Below are positions 56,307 to 64,000 of a stretch of 64,000 bases of DNA, piece after piece. This stretch comes from Noviherbaspirillum suwonense (GTDB taxonomy: Bacteria > Pseudomonadota > Gammaproteobacteria > Burkholderiales > Burkholderiaceae_D). A program made the translations under genes and the position numbers. The number at the start of each line of letters is the position of its first letter. Within the stretch, counting starts at the first letter, position 1. The notes under the pieces are model-generated. The model was not told where the DNA came from and made no database searches. It saw only the letters and a list, made by a program, of their open reading frames with translations. The DNA is taken from assembly GCF_900182955.1 (NCBI RefSeq), contig NZ_FXUL01000005.1, forward strand, positions 224,202-288,201, given 5' to 3'.

Positions 56307-57041
56307 TCAGGTCTGCCCGGCCTTGCCGAGCGCCGCCCGCAGGTCGAAGCGGCGTTCGCCGCCGCTGAGCATCCGGCATGCGCATTGTTCGAGGTGGCGC
56401 GCCATCGCCTTCTGCGCCTGCGCGTCGTCCTTGCGTTCCAGCGCGTCGACCACGGCCAGGTGCTCGTCGAACGAACAGGGCTGCTGGCCGCCGGCCTTGT
56501 CGGCATCCGAGATCAGCAGGGTCGTGCGCGAGACCAGGCGGCGCAGGATGTCGACCACCAGCGCATTGCCGCCGAGGCGGGCCAGCGCGATGTGGAAGTC
56601 GGCCGACAGCCGTATCCACAAGGGCCGGTTGCCCTGCATGTAGGCGTCGCGCTCGCGCCCTATCATGTCGCGCAGCGTGGCAAAGTCTTCCGGGCCGGCC
56701 TGCCGCGCGAGCTTCTGCACCACGCTCTGCTCCAGCGTCTGGCGCAGGTCGAACATGTCCTGCGCTTCCTCGGCGCCGGGGCTGGCGATATAGGCGCCGC
56801 GGTTCGGCTCGATGTCGACCAGGCCGTCGGCGGCCAGCCGCGCCAGCACTTTGCGCACATGGTGGCGCGCCAGCCCGTAGATCTCGCCCAGCGTCTGCTC
56901 CGCCATCTTGGTGCCGGCCGGCAGCCGGTGCTCCATGATGGCGTCGTAGACCTCCAGGTACATGCGCTCGTCGTTTGCCGGCTCGGCCTGTGGCGGATTC
57001 GACGGGGCGGAAGCAGTGACCAGCCGGGGACGTGTACTCAT
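56307..57041 (-). CDS. GntR-family (FadR-type) regulator of the urate cluster
   Basis: About 244 residues from the ATG at 57041 (CAGGG upstream; an earlier ATG at 57095 gives a poor N-terminus). Winged helix at ~30-95 ('YLEVYDAIMEHRLPAGTKMAEQTLGEIYGLARHHVRKVLARLAADGLVDIEPNRGAYI') and FCD effector domain ~100-225 ('DFHIALARLGGN', 'SFDEHLAVVDALERKD'). It sits between the two halves of the urate cluster, 84 nt upstream of the permease and divergent from uraH. TTGT-NN-ACAA sites are found in the divergent region. Confidence 0.88.
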   Translation of the reverse strand: MSTRPRLVTASAPSNPPQAEPANDERMYLEVYDAIMEHRLPAGTKMAEQTLGEIYGLARHHVRKVLARLAADGLVDIEPNRGAYIASPGAEEAQDMFDLRQTLEQSVVQKLARQAGPEDFATLRDMIGRERDAYMQGNRPLWIRLSADFHIALARLGGNALVVDILRRLVSRTTLLISDADKAGGQQPCSFDEHLAVVDALERKDDAQAQKAMARHLEQCACRMLSGGERRFDLRAALGKAGQT

Positions 57042-57106
57042 GCTGCCCTGTTGAATTGAGTGAGGATGATGAAACGATGTTGACGAGGATGCCAACCGAG
57101 GCTAGG

Positions 57107-57118
57107 ATTGTCAACAAT
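57107..57118. promoter_or_regulatory. Candidate GntR operator in the uraH promoter region
   Basis: ATTGTCAACAAT is an inverted repeat ATTGT-N2-ACAAT matching the FadR-family form. It lies between the divergent gntR and uraH genes. Confidence 0.5.
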
Positions 57119-57273
57119 TTATTTCGTATTTTGTCCAACCCCCCGCCGGTGGCATGCAGTCTCAGCCGAGATACGTCCACCCAGCGATGCCTGGCACCAT
57201 GCACTGCTGAATGCCGTTCAGGTTCCGGAAGCATCTCCCCTCGTCGCAACATCCCTTTTTCAGTGGAGTATCA

Positions 57274-57627
57274 ATGAGCCGCTTGACGACACACGTCCTC
57301 GACACTGCCCACGGCAGGCCGGGACAGAATATCCAGATTTCTCTCTACAAAATTGTTGACAATAATCGCCAGCATTTGTTGTCAACGAAGACTAATAACG
57401 ATGGACGCTGCGATGCGCCCCTGCTGGAGGGCGATGCCTTCCAGCCCGGCGTCTACGAACTCGACTTCAGCCTCGGCGCCTATTTCGCCGGACTCGGTCT
57501 GGCGCTGCCGCAGCCGAACTTCCTCGACGTGGTGACGCTGCGCTTCGGCGTGGCCGATGCCGGCAAGCATTACCATGTGCCGCTGGTCGCCAGCCCATGG
57601 AGCTACTCAACCTACCGCGGCAGCTAA
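57274..57627 (+). CDS. uraH: 5-hydroxyisourate hydrolase (transthyretin-like)
   Basis: 117 residues from the ATG at 57274 (GTGGAG upstream). Second step of urate breakdown. Start 'SRLTTHVLDTAHGRPGQNI' contains the catalytic His of the family, then Arg/His in 'KHYHVPLVASPWSYSTYRGS', ending in the diagnostic YRGS tetrapeptide. No periplasmic signal. Followed by puuD 30 nt downstream. A second TTGT-N2-ACAA-type site lies inside its 5' coding part. Confidence 0.95.
   Translation: MSRLTTHVLDTAHGRPGQNIQISLYKIVDNNRQHLLSTKTNNDGRCDAPLLEGDAFQPGVYELDFSLGAYFAGLGLALPQPNFLDVVTLRFGVADAGKHYHVPLVASPWSYSTYRGS
57352..57363. promoter_or_regulatory. Candidate intragenic GntR operator
   Basis: ATTGTTGACAAT is a perfect-arm inverted repeat inside uraH, ~80 bp after its start. 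A weaker TTGTCAACGA follows at 57379. Two or three sites flanking the start codon could allow looping repression. Confidence 0.4.
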
Positions 57628-57657
57628 GGCCGCAAGAACAAGCAAGGGGACACAAGG

Positions 57658-58848
57658 ATGGAAGCTTATCTGCTCGAATGGGCCAACCTGCTGCTGCGCT
57701 GGCTGCACGTGATCGTCGCCATCGCCTATATCGGATCGTCGTTCTATTTCGTCTGGCTCGACAACAGCCTGCGCCCGCCGGTCGACGAGGCGCTCAAGGC
57801 CAAGGGCGTCGGCGGCGAACTATGGGCAGTGCATGCCGGCGCCTTCTACAATCCGCAGAAATACGTGCTGGCGCCGCCGCACCTGCCCAAGGACCTGCAC
57901 TGGTTCTACTGGGAAGCGTACAGCACCTGGCTGTCGGGCTTCGGCCTGTTCTCGGTGCTCTACCTGTTCAATCCCAAGGTCTTCCTGATCGACAAAAATG
58001 TCGCCGACATCACGCCCACGGTGGCGGTGCTGGCCGCGCTCGGCTTCCTGGTCGGCGGCTGGGTGATCTACCACCTGCTGTGCAAGGCGCTGGAAAAGCA
58101 GGAGAAGCTGCTGGCCTTCCTGGTGGCCGTGTATGTCGGCGTGATCGCCTGGGGCGCCTGCCACGTGTTCTCGGGCCGCGCGGCCTTCCTGATCACCGGC
58201 GCGACGCTGGCCACCATCATCGCGGCCAACGTGTTCTTCGTCATCATCCCGAACCAGCGCAAGATGGTGGCGTCGATGAAGGCCAAGGAGCCGGTCAATC
58301 CGCTGCTGTCGCAGCGCAGCAAGCACCGCAGCATGCACAACAGCTATGTCACGCTGCCGGTCATCTTCGGGATGATCTCCAACCACTACAGCCTGACCTA
58401 CAGCGCCCCGCACAACTGGGTGGTGCTGATCGCCATCATGGCCGCCGGCGCGCTGATCCGCCACTTCTACATCCAGCGCCACAAGCAGCGCGGCAACCCG
58501 GCCTACCCGGCCGCGGCCATCGCGATCCTGGCCGGCGTGGTGTTCTGGCTCGCGCCCGCGGCGCCGGTCGCCGGCGCCGCCGACAAGGCAGCCGCGGCGG
58601 TGGATATCGGCCAGGTGCAGAAGATCGTCGAGGCGCGCTGCGTGCAATGCCATGCGGCCAAGCCCAGCCTGATGCCGACGCCGGCCAAGGGCATCCTGCT
58701 GGAAAGCCCGGACCAGATCCGCGGCCATGCGCAGGCGGTCTACCAGCAGGTGGTGGTGACCAAGGCGATGCCGCTGGGGAATATGACCAACATCACCGAC
58801 GATGAGCGGGCGGTGATCGGTAAGTGGTTTGAGGCTGGCGCAAAGTAA
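57658..58848 (+). CDS. puuD: Urate oxidase-type membrane protein PuuD with cytochrome c domain
   Basis: 396 residues. Residues ~1-300 hold eight or so membrane helices of the urate hydroxylase PuuD family ('LLLRWLHVIVAIAYIGSSFYFVWLDNSLRPP', 'LHWFYWEAYSTWLSGF', 'HRSMHNSYVTLPVIFGMISNHYSLTY'). A C-terminal class I cytochrome c domain has Cys328-V-Q-Cys331-His332 and an axial Met371 in 'KAMPLGNMTNIT'. It oxidises urate to 5-hydroxyisourate and passes electrons to the respiratory chain. It works with UraH encoded just upstream and with uraD/puuE on the other arm. Confidence 0.95.
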   Translation: MEAYLLEWANLLLRWLHVIVAIAYIGSSFYFVWLDNSLRPPVDEALKAKGVGGELWAVHAGAFYNPQKYVLAPPHLPKDLHWFYWEAYSTWLSGFGLFSVLYLFNPKVFLIDKNVADITPTVAVLAALGFLVGGWVIYHLLCKALEKQEKLLAFLVAVYVGVIAWGACHVFSGRAAFLITGATLATIIAANVFFVIIPNQRKMVASMKAKEPVNPLLSQRSKHRSMHNSYVTLPVIFGMISNHYSLTYSAPHNWVVLIAIMAAGALIRHFYIQRHKQRGNPAYPAAAIAILAGVVFWLAPAAPVAGAADKAAAAVDIGQVQKIVEARCVQCHAAKPSLMPTPAKGILLESPDQIRGHAQAVYQQVVVTKAMPLGNMTNITDDERAVIGKWFEAGAK

Positions 58849-58870
58849 AACGCGTCTTGTCCTCACAGGG

Positions 58871-58898
58871 CGGCGCCGGCGACGGCGCCGTTTTTTTT
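58871..58898 (+). terminator. Rho-independent terminator after puuD
   Basis: Stem CGGCGCCG, loop GCGA, stem CGGCGCCG, followed by eight T, 22 nt after the puuD stop. Confidence 0.92.
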
Positions 58899-59055
58899 CG
58901 CCTGCCTGCTGCGCAGTCCAAATGACGGCCGATCAACAATCATCTCTTTATGACAATTCCTTGCCCACTGGCCGTGGATTGTCAGCCGCCGGACAAGAGT
59001 CGTCCGATCTCGTCCCCCCGTACAACGAACGTCCGTTGATTGCAGCTTTTTTGCA

Positions 59056-59070
59056 TGGCACGGGAATCGC
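59056..59070 (+). promoter_or_regulatory. Sigma-54 promoter of the pilin gene
   Basis: TGGCACGGGAATCGC matches the -24/-12 consensus TGGCACG-N4-TTGC at all but one base. GG and GC are 10 nt apart, as required. It lies 50 nt before the pilin start codon. Type IV pilin genes are commonly RpoN-dependent with PilR. Confidence 0.8.
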
Positions 59071-59120
59071 GATAGCCGCTTTCGCAGTTTTGTTGTTCAA
59101 CAACCCGGAGGGAGTGGCAA

Positions 59121-59588
59121 ATGAAGAAATGGAACGTTGCAAAACAGGATGTGCAGAAGGGCTTTACGCTGATCGAACTGATGATCGTGGTTGCGATTAT
59201 CGGCATCCTGGCGGCGGTGGCGATACCGGCCTATCAGAACTACATCGTGCGCAGCAAGGTGGCGAATGCGATCAGTGCAATCGATACGCTTAAAACCGCG
59301 GTCGCAGTGTGTTACCAGGAAGCCGGTGGCGCCATGGCAAGCTGCACGACCGGCGCAGCCAGTCAGATCCCGACCTTCACGCCGACCAAGGAAGTCGCTT
59401 CAGCCGCTGTGGCTGCCGGCATCATCACGATGACGTTCGCCACCGGCGTGGGCACTGGCGTGGATAACGCGGCGATCACGATCACGCCCAGCACCGTGGC
59501 AGACCAGACATCCATTACATGGACGGTGACCGCAACCACGGTCACAAACGATCAGGCCAGGACTGCGCTGACCAAGAACAATATTTAG
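59121..59588 (+). CDS. pilA: Type IV major pilin (PilA)
   Basis: 155 residues. Prepilin leader of 14 residues ends 'QKG' before '[39 protein letters not shown]', with the required Gly before Phe and Glu5. A short beta-rich head follows, with two cysteines (residues ~69 and ~80, in '[16 protein letters not shown]') close together instead of at the C-terminus, so the disulphide loop is small. Assembled into type IV pili after PilD cleavage. GGAGGG lies 8 nt upstream. Confidence 0.93.
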   Translation: MKKWNVAKQDVQKGFTLIELMIVVAIIGILAAVAIPAYQNYIVRSKVANAISAIDTLKTAVAVCYQEAGGAMASCTTGAASQIPTFTPTKEVASAAVAAGIITMTFATGVGTGVDNAAITITPSTVADQTSITWTVTATTVTNDQARTALTKNNI

Positions 59589-59615
59589 GCGGCGCCAGAA
59601 ACACCGTGAGTCGAT

Positions 59616-59653
59616 GCCCGGCAGGCTTTAAAAATGGAGAGACCTGCCCGGGC
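59616..59653 (+). terminator. Hairpin after pilA, possible terminator
   Basis: GCCCGGCAGG pairs with CCTGCCCGGGC (one bulge) around an A-rich loop in the 79-bp gap between the convergent pilin and phosphatase genes. No T-run follows, so termination is uncertain. Confidence 0.4.
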
Positions 59654-59667
59654 AACGGATACCTGAC

Positions 59668-60429
59668 CTAGCCAGCCGCACTATCCACGTACACGAGCAC
59701 CACAGACACGTTGTCAGCGCCGCCGGCCTCATTGGCGGCGCCGACCAGTTCCTCGCAGGCCTGCTGCAGGCCGCCTGTCCCGCCCAGCAATATCCCGGTG
59801 ATTTCCTCATCGGTCAGCATGTCATTCAGGCCGTCCGAACAGAACAGGTAGACATCGCCCCGCTCCGCCGCATGCTCGTGCACCTCCACCGACAGCAGCG
59901 CTTCCGCGCCCAGCGCCCGTGTCACCAGGTTGCGTATGTTCGACAGGCGCGCCTGCTCCGGCGTCACCAGCCCGGCGTCTATGCGCTCCTGCAGCACCGA
60001 ATGGTCGCGCGTCAGCAGGGTCAGCAGCCCGTCGCGCAGCCGGTAGGCCCGCGAGTCGCCGACATGGGCCAGCACCAGCAGGCTGCCATGGAAGATCCCG
60101 GTCACCAGCGTTGCGCCCATGCCCCGGTACGACGGCTCGTCCACCGCCGCCGCGATGATCGCGGTGTTCGCCTCCAGCACCGCGTCGACCAGCACCTGCC
60201 ACAGCGCGTCGGCGACGATGGGCTGGTGCAGGAAATGCTGCTCGACCACGTCCCGTATCACCGACACCGCGATATCGCTCGCCACCTCCCCGGCCGCATA
60301 GCCGCCCATGCCGTCGGCCAGCACCACGAGGCCGATCGCGGGCGCAACGGCCAGCGCGTCCTCGTTGTGCGCGCGCACCCGCCCGGTGTCGGTGACGGCG
60401 GCGTAGTCGAATACGGCGGGATCGGGCAT
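59668..60429 (-). CDS. PP2C-family protein phosphatase (Stp1-like)
   Basis: 253 residues. Metal-binding motifs of the PPM family in order: 'TDTGRVRAHNEDALAV' (Asp), 'VVLADGMGGYAAGEVAS' (DGMGG), 'TLVTGIFHGSLLVLAHVGDSRAYRLRDG' (GDSR), 'LTRDHSVL' and 'FLCSDGLNDMLTDEEI' type (here 'LFCSDGLNDM'), closing with 'GGADNVSVVLVYV'. It removes Ser/Thr phosphate, usually opposite a Hanks-type kinase; no kinase is in the window. It faces the pilin gene tail-to-tail. Confidence 0.93.
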   Translation of the reverse strand: MPDPAVFDYAAVTDTGRVRAHNEDALAVAPAIGLVVLADGMGGYAAGEVASDIAVSVIRDVVEQHFLHQPIVADALWQVLVDAVLEANTAIIAAAVDEPSYRGMGATLVTGIFHGSLLVLAHVGDSRAYRLRDGLLTLLTRDHSVLQERIDAGLVTPEQARLSNIRNLVTRALGAEALLSVEVHEHAAERGDVYLFCSDGLNDMLTDEEITGILLGGTGGLQQACEELVGAANEAGGADNVSVVLVYVDSAAG

Positions 60430-60655
60430 GGCGGGAATGGTTGTCAGGGTTTAAACAATATAGCGCAGCGCGAGGCGATGCCGCAATCGGGGCTTGCCGC
60501 GTGGAAGAATTCGCCGCACGGCAGCGTCGCAGCGGCAATACGCGCTACGCCGACCGTCGGGCAGGCAGGAGCAGCCGCAGCCGGGAAAGCGCCCGGAAGT
60601 GCAATGCCGGTGCGGCCATCCCCTCCCGCAATGCCGTCGCGCGTTCATGCCGCGC

Positions 60656-60684
60656 AAAAAAAAGCCCCCCGTTGCCGGGGGGCT
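60656..60684 (-). terminator. Rho-independent terminator of sucCD
   Basis: On the minus strand AGCCCCCCG-loop-CGGGGGGCT is followed by eight T, 21 nt after the sucD stop codon. Confidence 0.92.
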
Positions 60685-60704
60685 GTGCTGCAAGCCAGAT
60701 GCGC

Positions 60705-61586
60705 TTACAGGATCGACTTCAGCAGGCGCGCCATTTCCGACGGGTTGCGCGTCACCTTGATGCCGCAGGCTTCCATGATGGCCAGCTTGGCTTCCGCGGT
60801 GTCCGCGCCGCCGGAGATCAACGCACCGGCATGGCCCATGCGCTTGCCTGCCGGCGCGGTCACGCCGGCGATAAAGCCGACCACCGGCTTCTTCATGTTG
60901 TCGCGCACCCACTCGGCCGCATTCGCCTCGTCCGGGCCGCCGATCTCGCCGATCATGATGACCGCGTCGGTGTCCGGATCGTCATTGAACATCTTCATGA
61001 TGTCGATGTGCTTCAGGCCGTTGATCGGGTCGCCGCCGATGCCGACAGCCGACGACTGGCCCATGCCCAGCGCGGTCAGCTGGCCGACCGCTTCATAGGT
61101 CAGCGTGCCCGAACGGGACACGACGCCGATGCGGCCCTTCTTGTGGATATGGCCCGGCATGATGCCGATCTTGATTTCGTCCGGCGTGATCAGGCCCGGG
61201 CAGTTCGGTCCCAGCAGCAGGGTCTTGCTGCCGGACTTGGCCATGCGGTCCTTGACTTCCATCATGTCGCGCACGGGGATGCCTTCGGTGATGCAGATCG
61301 CCAGGTCGAGCTCGGCTTCGACCGCTTCCCAGATCGCCGCGGCGGCGCCTGCCGGCGGCACGTAGATGACCGACACGTTCGCGCCGGTCTGGTCCTTGGC
61401 TTCCTTGACGCTTGCGAAGATGGGGATGCCTTCGAAGTCCTCGCCTGCCTTTTTCGGGTTCACGCCGGCGACGAACGCCTCGCGGCCGTTGGCATACTCG
61501 CGGCACATGCGGGTGTGGAACTGGCCGGTCTTGCCGGTGATGCCCTGGGTGATGACCTTGGTATCTTTATTGATGAGAATGGACAT
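60705..61586 (-). CDS. sucD: Succinyl-CoA synthetase alpha subunit
   Basis: 293 residues from the ATG at 61586. CoA-binding start '[33 protein letters not shown]', phospho-His252 in '[10 protein letters not shown]', and 'NCPGLITP' as usual. With SucC it makes succinate and ATP from succinyl-CoA in the TCA cycle. Gap to sucC is 23 nt; the gene ends in a strong terminator. Confidence 0.97.
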   Translation of the reverse strand: MSILINKDTKVITQGITGKTGQFHTRMCREYANGREAFVAGVNPKKAGEDFEGIPIFASVKEAKDQTGANVSVIYVPPAGAAAAIWEAVEAELDLAICITEGIPVRDMMEVKDRMAKSGSKTLLLGPNCPGLITPDEIKIGIMPGHIHKKGRIGVVSRSGTLTYEAVGQLTALGMGQSSAVGIGGDPINGLKHIDIMKMFNDDPDTDAVIMIGEIGGPDEANAAEWVRDNMKKPVVGFIAGVTAPAGKRMGHAGALISGGADTAEAKLAIMEACGIKVTRNPSEMARLLKSIL

Positions 61587-61609
61587 TGTGTTTCCTTCTG
61601 CGCGATGCG

Positions 61610-62776
61610 TTATTGACCGTTGGCCGCGGCGACTACCTTCTGCGCGGCTTCTTCCATGGTGTCTGCGGAAATGATGGGCAGGCCGGACTCGGCCAGCATC
61701 TTCTTGCCGATCTCTTCGTTCGTGCCCTTCATGCGCACCACGAGGGGCACTTTCAGCGACACGGCCTTGGACGCCACGATCACGCCTTCGGCGATCACGT
61801 CGCAACGCATGATGCCGCCGAAGATGTTGACCAGGATGGCTTTCAGGCCGGGGTTCTTCAGCATGATCTTGAATGCTTCGGTGACCTTCTCGGCCGTGGC
61901 GCCGCCGCCGACGTCGAGGAAGTTGGCCGGCTCGCCGCCGAACAGCTTGATGGTGTCCATGGTCGCCATGGCCAGGCCGGCGCCGTTGACCAGGCAGCCG
62001 ATATTGCCGTCGAGCGAAATGTAGGCGAGGTCGAACTTCGACGCTTCGATTTCAGCCGGATCTTCTTCGTCCAGGTCGCGGTAGGCGACGATTTCAGGAT
62101 GGCGGAACAGCGCGTTGGAGTCGAAGTTGAACTTCGCGTCGAGCGCGATCACCTTGCCCGAACCGGTCAGGATCAGCGGGTTGATCTCGGCCAGCGATGC
62201 GTCGGTTTCCCAGTACGCGCGATACAGGCCCTGCAGCTGCGCGCGGGCGTCGGCGATGGATTCCTGCGGGATGCCGATCTTGGCGGCGATGCTGTCGGCA
62301 TCGGCGTCGGTCAGGCCCAGGGCCGGGTCGATCGCGACCTTGTGGATCAGTTCCGGGTGGCTCTCGGCCACTTCCTCGATGTCCATGCCGCCTTCGCTGG
62401 ACGCCATCAGCACGACGCGCTGGCTGACGCGGTCGGTGACCATCGACACATACAGTTCCTTCTTGATGTCGGCGCCCTCTTCGACCATCAGGCGGCGCAC
62501 TTTCTGGCCTTCCGGGCCGGTCTGGTGCGTCACCAGCTGCATGCCCATGATGGCATTCGCGTATTCGCGGACCTGGTCGATCGACTTGGCGACCTTGACG
62601 CCGCCGCCCTTGCCGCGGCCGCCGGCGTGGATCTGTGCCTTGACGACCCATACCGGGCCGCCCAGGGTTTCAGCGGCCTTGACCGCCTCGTCCACGCTCA
62701 TGCACGGGATGCCGCGTGGAACAGTCACTCCAAACTTGCGGAGGATTTCTTTACCCTGATACTCATGGATTTTCAT
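61610..62776 (-). CDS. sucC: Succinyl-CoA synthetase beta subunit
   Basis: 388 residues, the standard length. ATP-grasp domain begins '[25 protein letters not shown]', with '[17 protein letters not shown]' (ATP binding), '[34 protein letters not shown]' type sequence, and '[30 protein letters not shown]' in the C-terminal half. First of the sucCD pair, behind GGGAAG. Housekeeping gene that anchors this end of the window as host backbone. Confidence 0.97.
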   Translation of the reverse strand: MKIHEYQGKEILRKFGVTVPRGIPCMSVDEAVKAAETLGGPVWVVKAQIHAGGRGKGGGVKVAKSIDQVREYANAIMGMQLVTHQTGPEGQKVRRLMVEEGADIKKELYVSMVTDRVSQRVVLMASSEGGMDIEEVAESHPELIHKVAIDPALGLTDADADSIAAKIGIPQESIADARAQLQGLYRAYWETDASLAEINPLILTGSGKVIALDAKFNFDSNALFRHPEIVAYRDLDEEDPAEIEASKFDLAYISLDGNIGCLVNGAGLAMATMDTIKLFGGEPANFLDVGGGATAEKVTEAFKIMLKNPGLKAILVNIFGGIMRCDVIAEGVIVASKAVSLKVPLVVRMKGTNEEIGKKMLAESGLPIISADTMEEAAQKVVAAANGQ

Positions 62777-62815
62777 GCGAGCTTCCCTTCAGACGCTGAT
62801 TGAATAATTACTGGA

Positions 62816-63379
62816 TTAAGGAGTGGAATCGTCCGCCCGGGCGACTGCCCAGCGCGGATAATACTTGGCGACCGCCCCGCCGTCGGTGCGCAATGCATGG
62901 CAGCGGTCTAGCTGGAACGGCTTGGTATCGCTGTCGCCCGATACCGGAATGACTTCCCCCGCATACGCCTGCACCGCGGCCGTGGGGAGCACCTGCGCCA
63001 GTTCGGTCAGGTGGGTGCAGCCAAGGATGCCGCCCAGCCGCTGCCTGAGCTCATGCCGCAAGCCCTTCAACAGGTTCAGGCCGATCAACGAACGGTAAGC
63101 AGGGCCGACCGTATCGCAGTAGCCGGGATACGGCACGTTGTCCGACACCGCCTCGGCATCGACGATATTGAGCGCCCGGTCTATCGTCACGCGCAGCCAC
63201 AGGTCATGCACCGGCACGCCGGCCGGACGAATTCCGGCCGCGGCGGGAATGTCGCGTGTCTTGACGTCGGTGATATGGGCATCGAGATCCCAGAAGCCGT
63301 CTTCGCGTGAATAGGCGTCGATCTTGATAGCGCGGGTGTGCCTGAGCACGCGGCGGGATGTGGGCTGTGACAGGGGCAT
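62816..63379 (-). CDS. DUF2889 domain protein
   Basis: About 187 residues from the ATG at 63379; upstream in-frame ATGs (63478, 63424) give Cys/Arg-rich or Leu-rich N-termini that the family lacks. Start 'MPLSQPTSRRVLRHTRAIKIDAYSREDGFWDLDAHITDVKT' is the DUF2889 pattern, followed by 'VHDLWLRVTIDRALNIVDAEAVSDNVPYPGYCDTVGPAYRSLIGLNLLKGLRHELRQRLGGILGCTHLTEL' with conserved Cys and His. Function unknown. It lies 39 nt before sucC in the same direction; in related genomes the same gene order continues to recX and recA (from memory). Confidence 0.85.
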   Translation of the reverse strand: MPLSQPTSRRVLRHTRAIKIDAYSREDGFWDLDAHITDVKTRDIPAAAGIRPAGVPVHDLWLRVTIDRALNIVDAEAVSDNVPYPGYCDTVGPAYRSLIGLNLLKGLRHELRQRLGGILGCTHLTELAQVLPTAAVQAYAGEVIPVSGDSDTKPFQLDRCHALRTDGGAVAKYYPRWAVARADDSTP

Positions 63380-63569
63380 AAAGACCAGTGCCGATTGAAG
63401 CGGCAACAACAAAATGTGCCGCATTTGCGTGTCGCCGCCGCAGTTTCTACGGCGGCAGCCGCTCATGCGGCGCTGCAAAAACCCCGGCAGTGTATCACAG
63501 GTGTTTTGGAATGTAGCCGAATGGACAAGGGGGGCCGTGCCATAGCCATTGCCGTTCCGCGTAGCGACA

Positions 63570-63837
<268 letters not shown>

Positions 63838-63868
63838 ATCCCCGTTAGATGGCGACGCGTCGCCAGTG

Positions 63869-63934
63869 CCTGAAACGGATAAAGAAGCGTCCGCTGTCTG
63901 AGCGAAGCGAGTTTCGGACGCTTCCCGTTTCAGG
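63869..63934. repeat. Two-part inverted repeat
   Basis: CCTGAAACGG pairs with CCGTTTCAGG (outer arms) and AAGCGTCCG with CGGACGCTT (inner arms), around a loop containing GAGCGAAGCGAG. The RNA would form a long cruciform-type hairpin on either strand. It may be a bidirectional terminator or a REP-like element. Confidence 0.75.
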
Positions 63935-64000
63935 TGCTGGCGGCGCGTGCAGTCCGCGCAGCGGACCGCCATCGTAGGGGTCGCCTTTTTTGCCCCACTT

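Overview
The window looks like a chromosome segment of a betaproteobacterium, probably Burkholderiales and most likely Oxalobacteraceae (Noviherbaspirillum, Massilia or Herbaspirillum type). This is inferred from gene content: polyhydroxyalkanoate phasins, a PEP-CTERM protein, Ku/LigD end joining, a PuuD-type urate pathway, and a sucCD-DUF2889 block. The right two thirds are very GC-rich. The first ~22 kb are lower and patchy in GC, with pseudogenes and an insertion sequence. No rRNA, tRNA or CRISPR was recognised.

Region 1 (1-21.97 kb) is an accessory island. A leftward chromate operon (chrB, chrA, an SOD-rhodanese fusion, DUF1259, and a protein cut by the window edge) carries the remnant of a second chrA. 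A rightward heavy-metal RND efflux operon (CzcI-like, CzcC-, CzcB- and CzcA-like, plus small periplasmic proteins) is followed by an NreB-like MFS exporter with a His-rich tail. Next come a frameshifted IS630-type transposase, broken gene ends (a CDF transporter tail and a hypothetical), two paralogous genes with an Xre regulator, an AT-rich orphan P-loop ATPase, and a lipoprotein of isochorismatase fold. The island ends inside a metallo-beta-lactamase-fold lipoprotein gene that lost its 3' part at about 21.98 kb.

Region 2 (22-36.9 kb) is host backbone: ku-ligD, two phasin-type genes, a large hypothetical with one membrane segment, a Cache/PAS/GGDEF/EAL protein, and a GntR-regulated operon of an M20 amidohydrolase (allantoate amidohydrolase-like) with a histidine ammonia-lyase-type enzyme.

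Region 3 (36.9-53.2 kb) is the most interesting. A 2281-residue secreted haem peroxidase with RTX repeats forms an operon with its own type I secretion ATPase and adaptor. A NarL-type two-component system and a multicopper oxidase-SCO1 operon follow. The same inverted repeat (CCTAC-N7-GTAGG core) lies ~145 bp upstream of the peroxidase and ~170 bp upstream of the oxidase. I read this as one regulon flanking its regulator, and as a candidate extracellular oxidation system (Mn(II) or phenolics). A PEP-CTERM protein follows.

Region 4 (53.2-58.9 kb) is a urate catabolism cluster: uraD, puuE, an NCS2 permease and a GntR regulator leftward; uraH and puuD rightward. FadR-type operators sit in the divergent region. 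Together with the M20 enzyme of region 2 these genes would take urate to allantoate and beyond.

Region 5 (58.9-64 kb) holds a type IV pilin behind a sigma-54 promoter, a PP2C phosphatase, sucD, sucC and a DUF2889 gene. The last ~450 bp are intergenic hexanucleotide repeats and a large inverted repeat.
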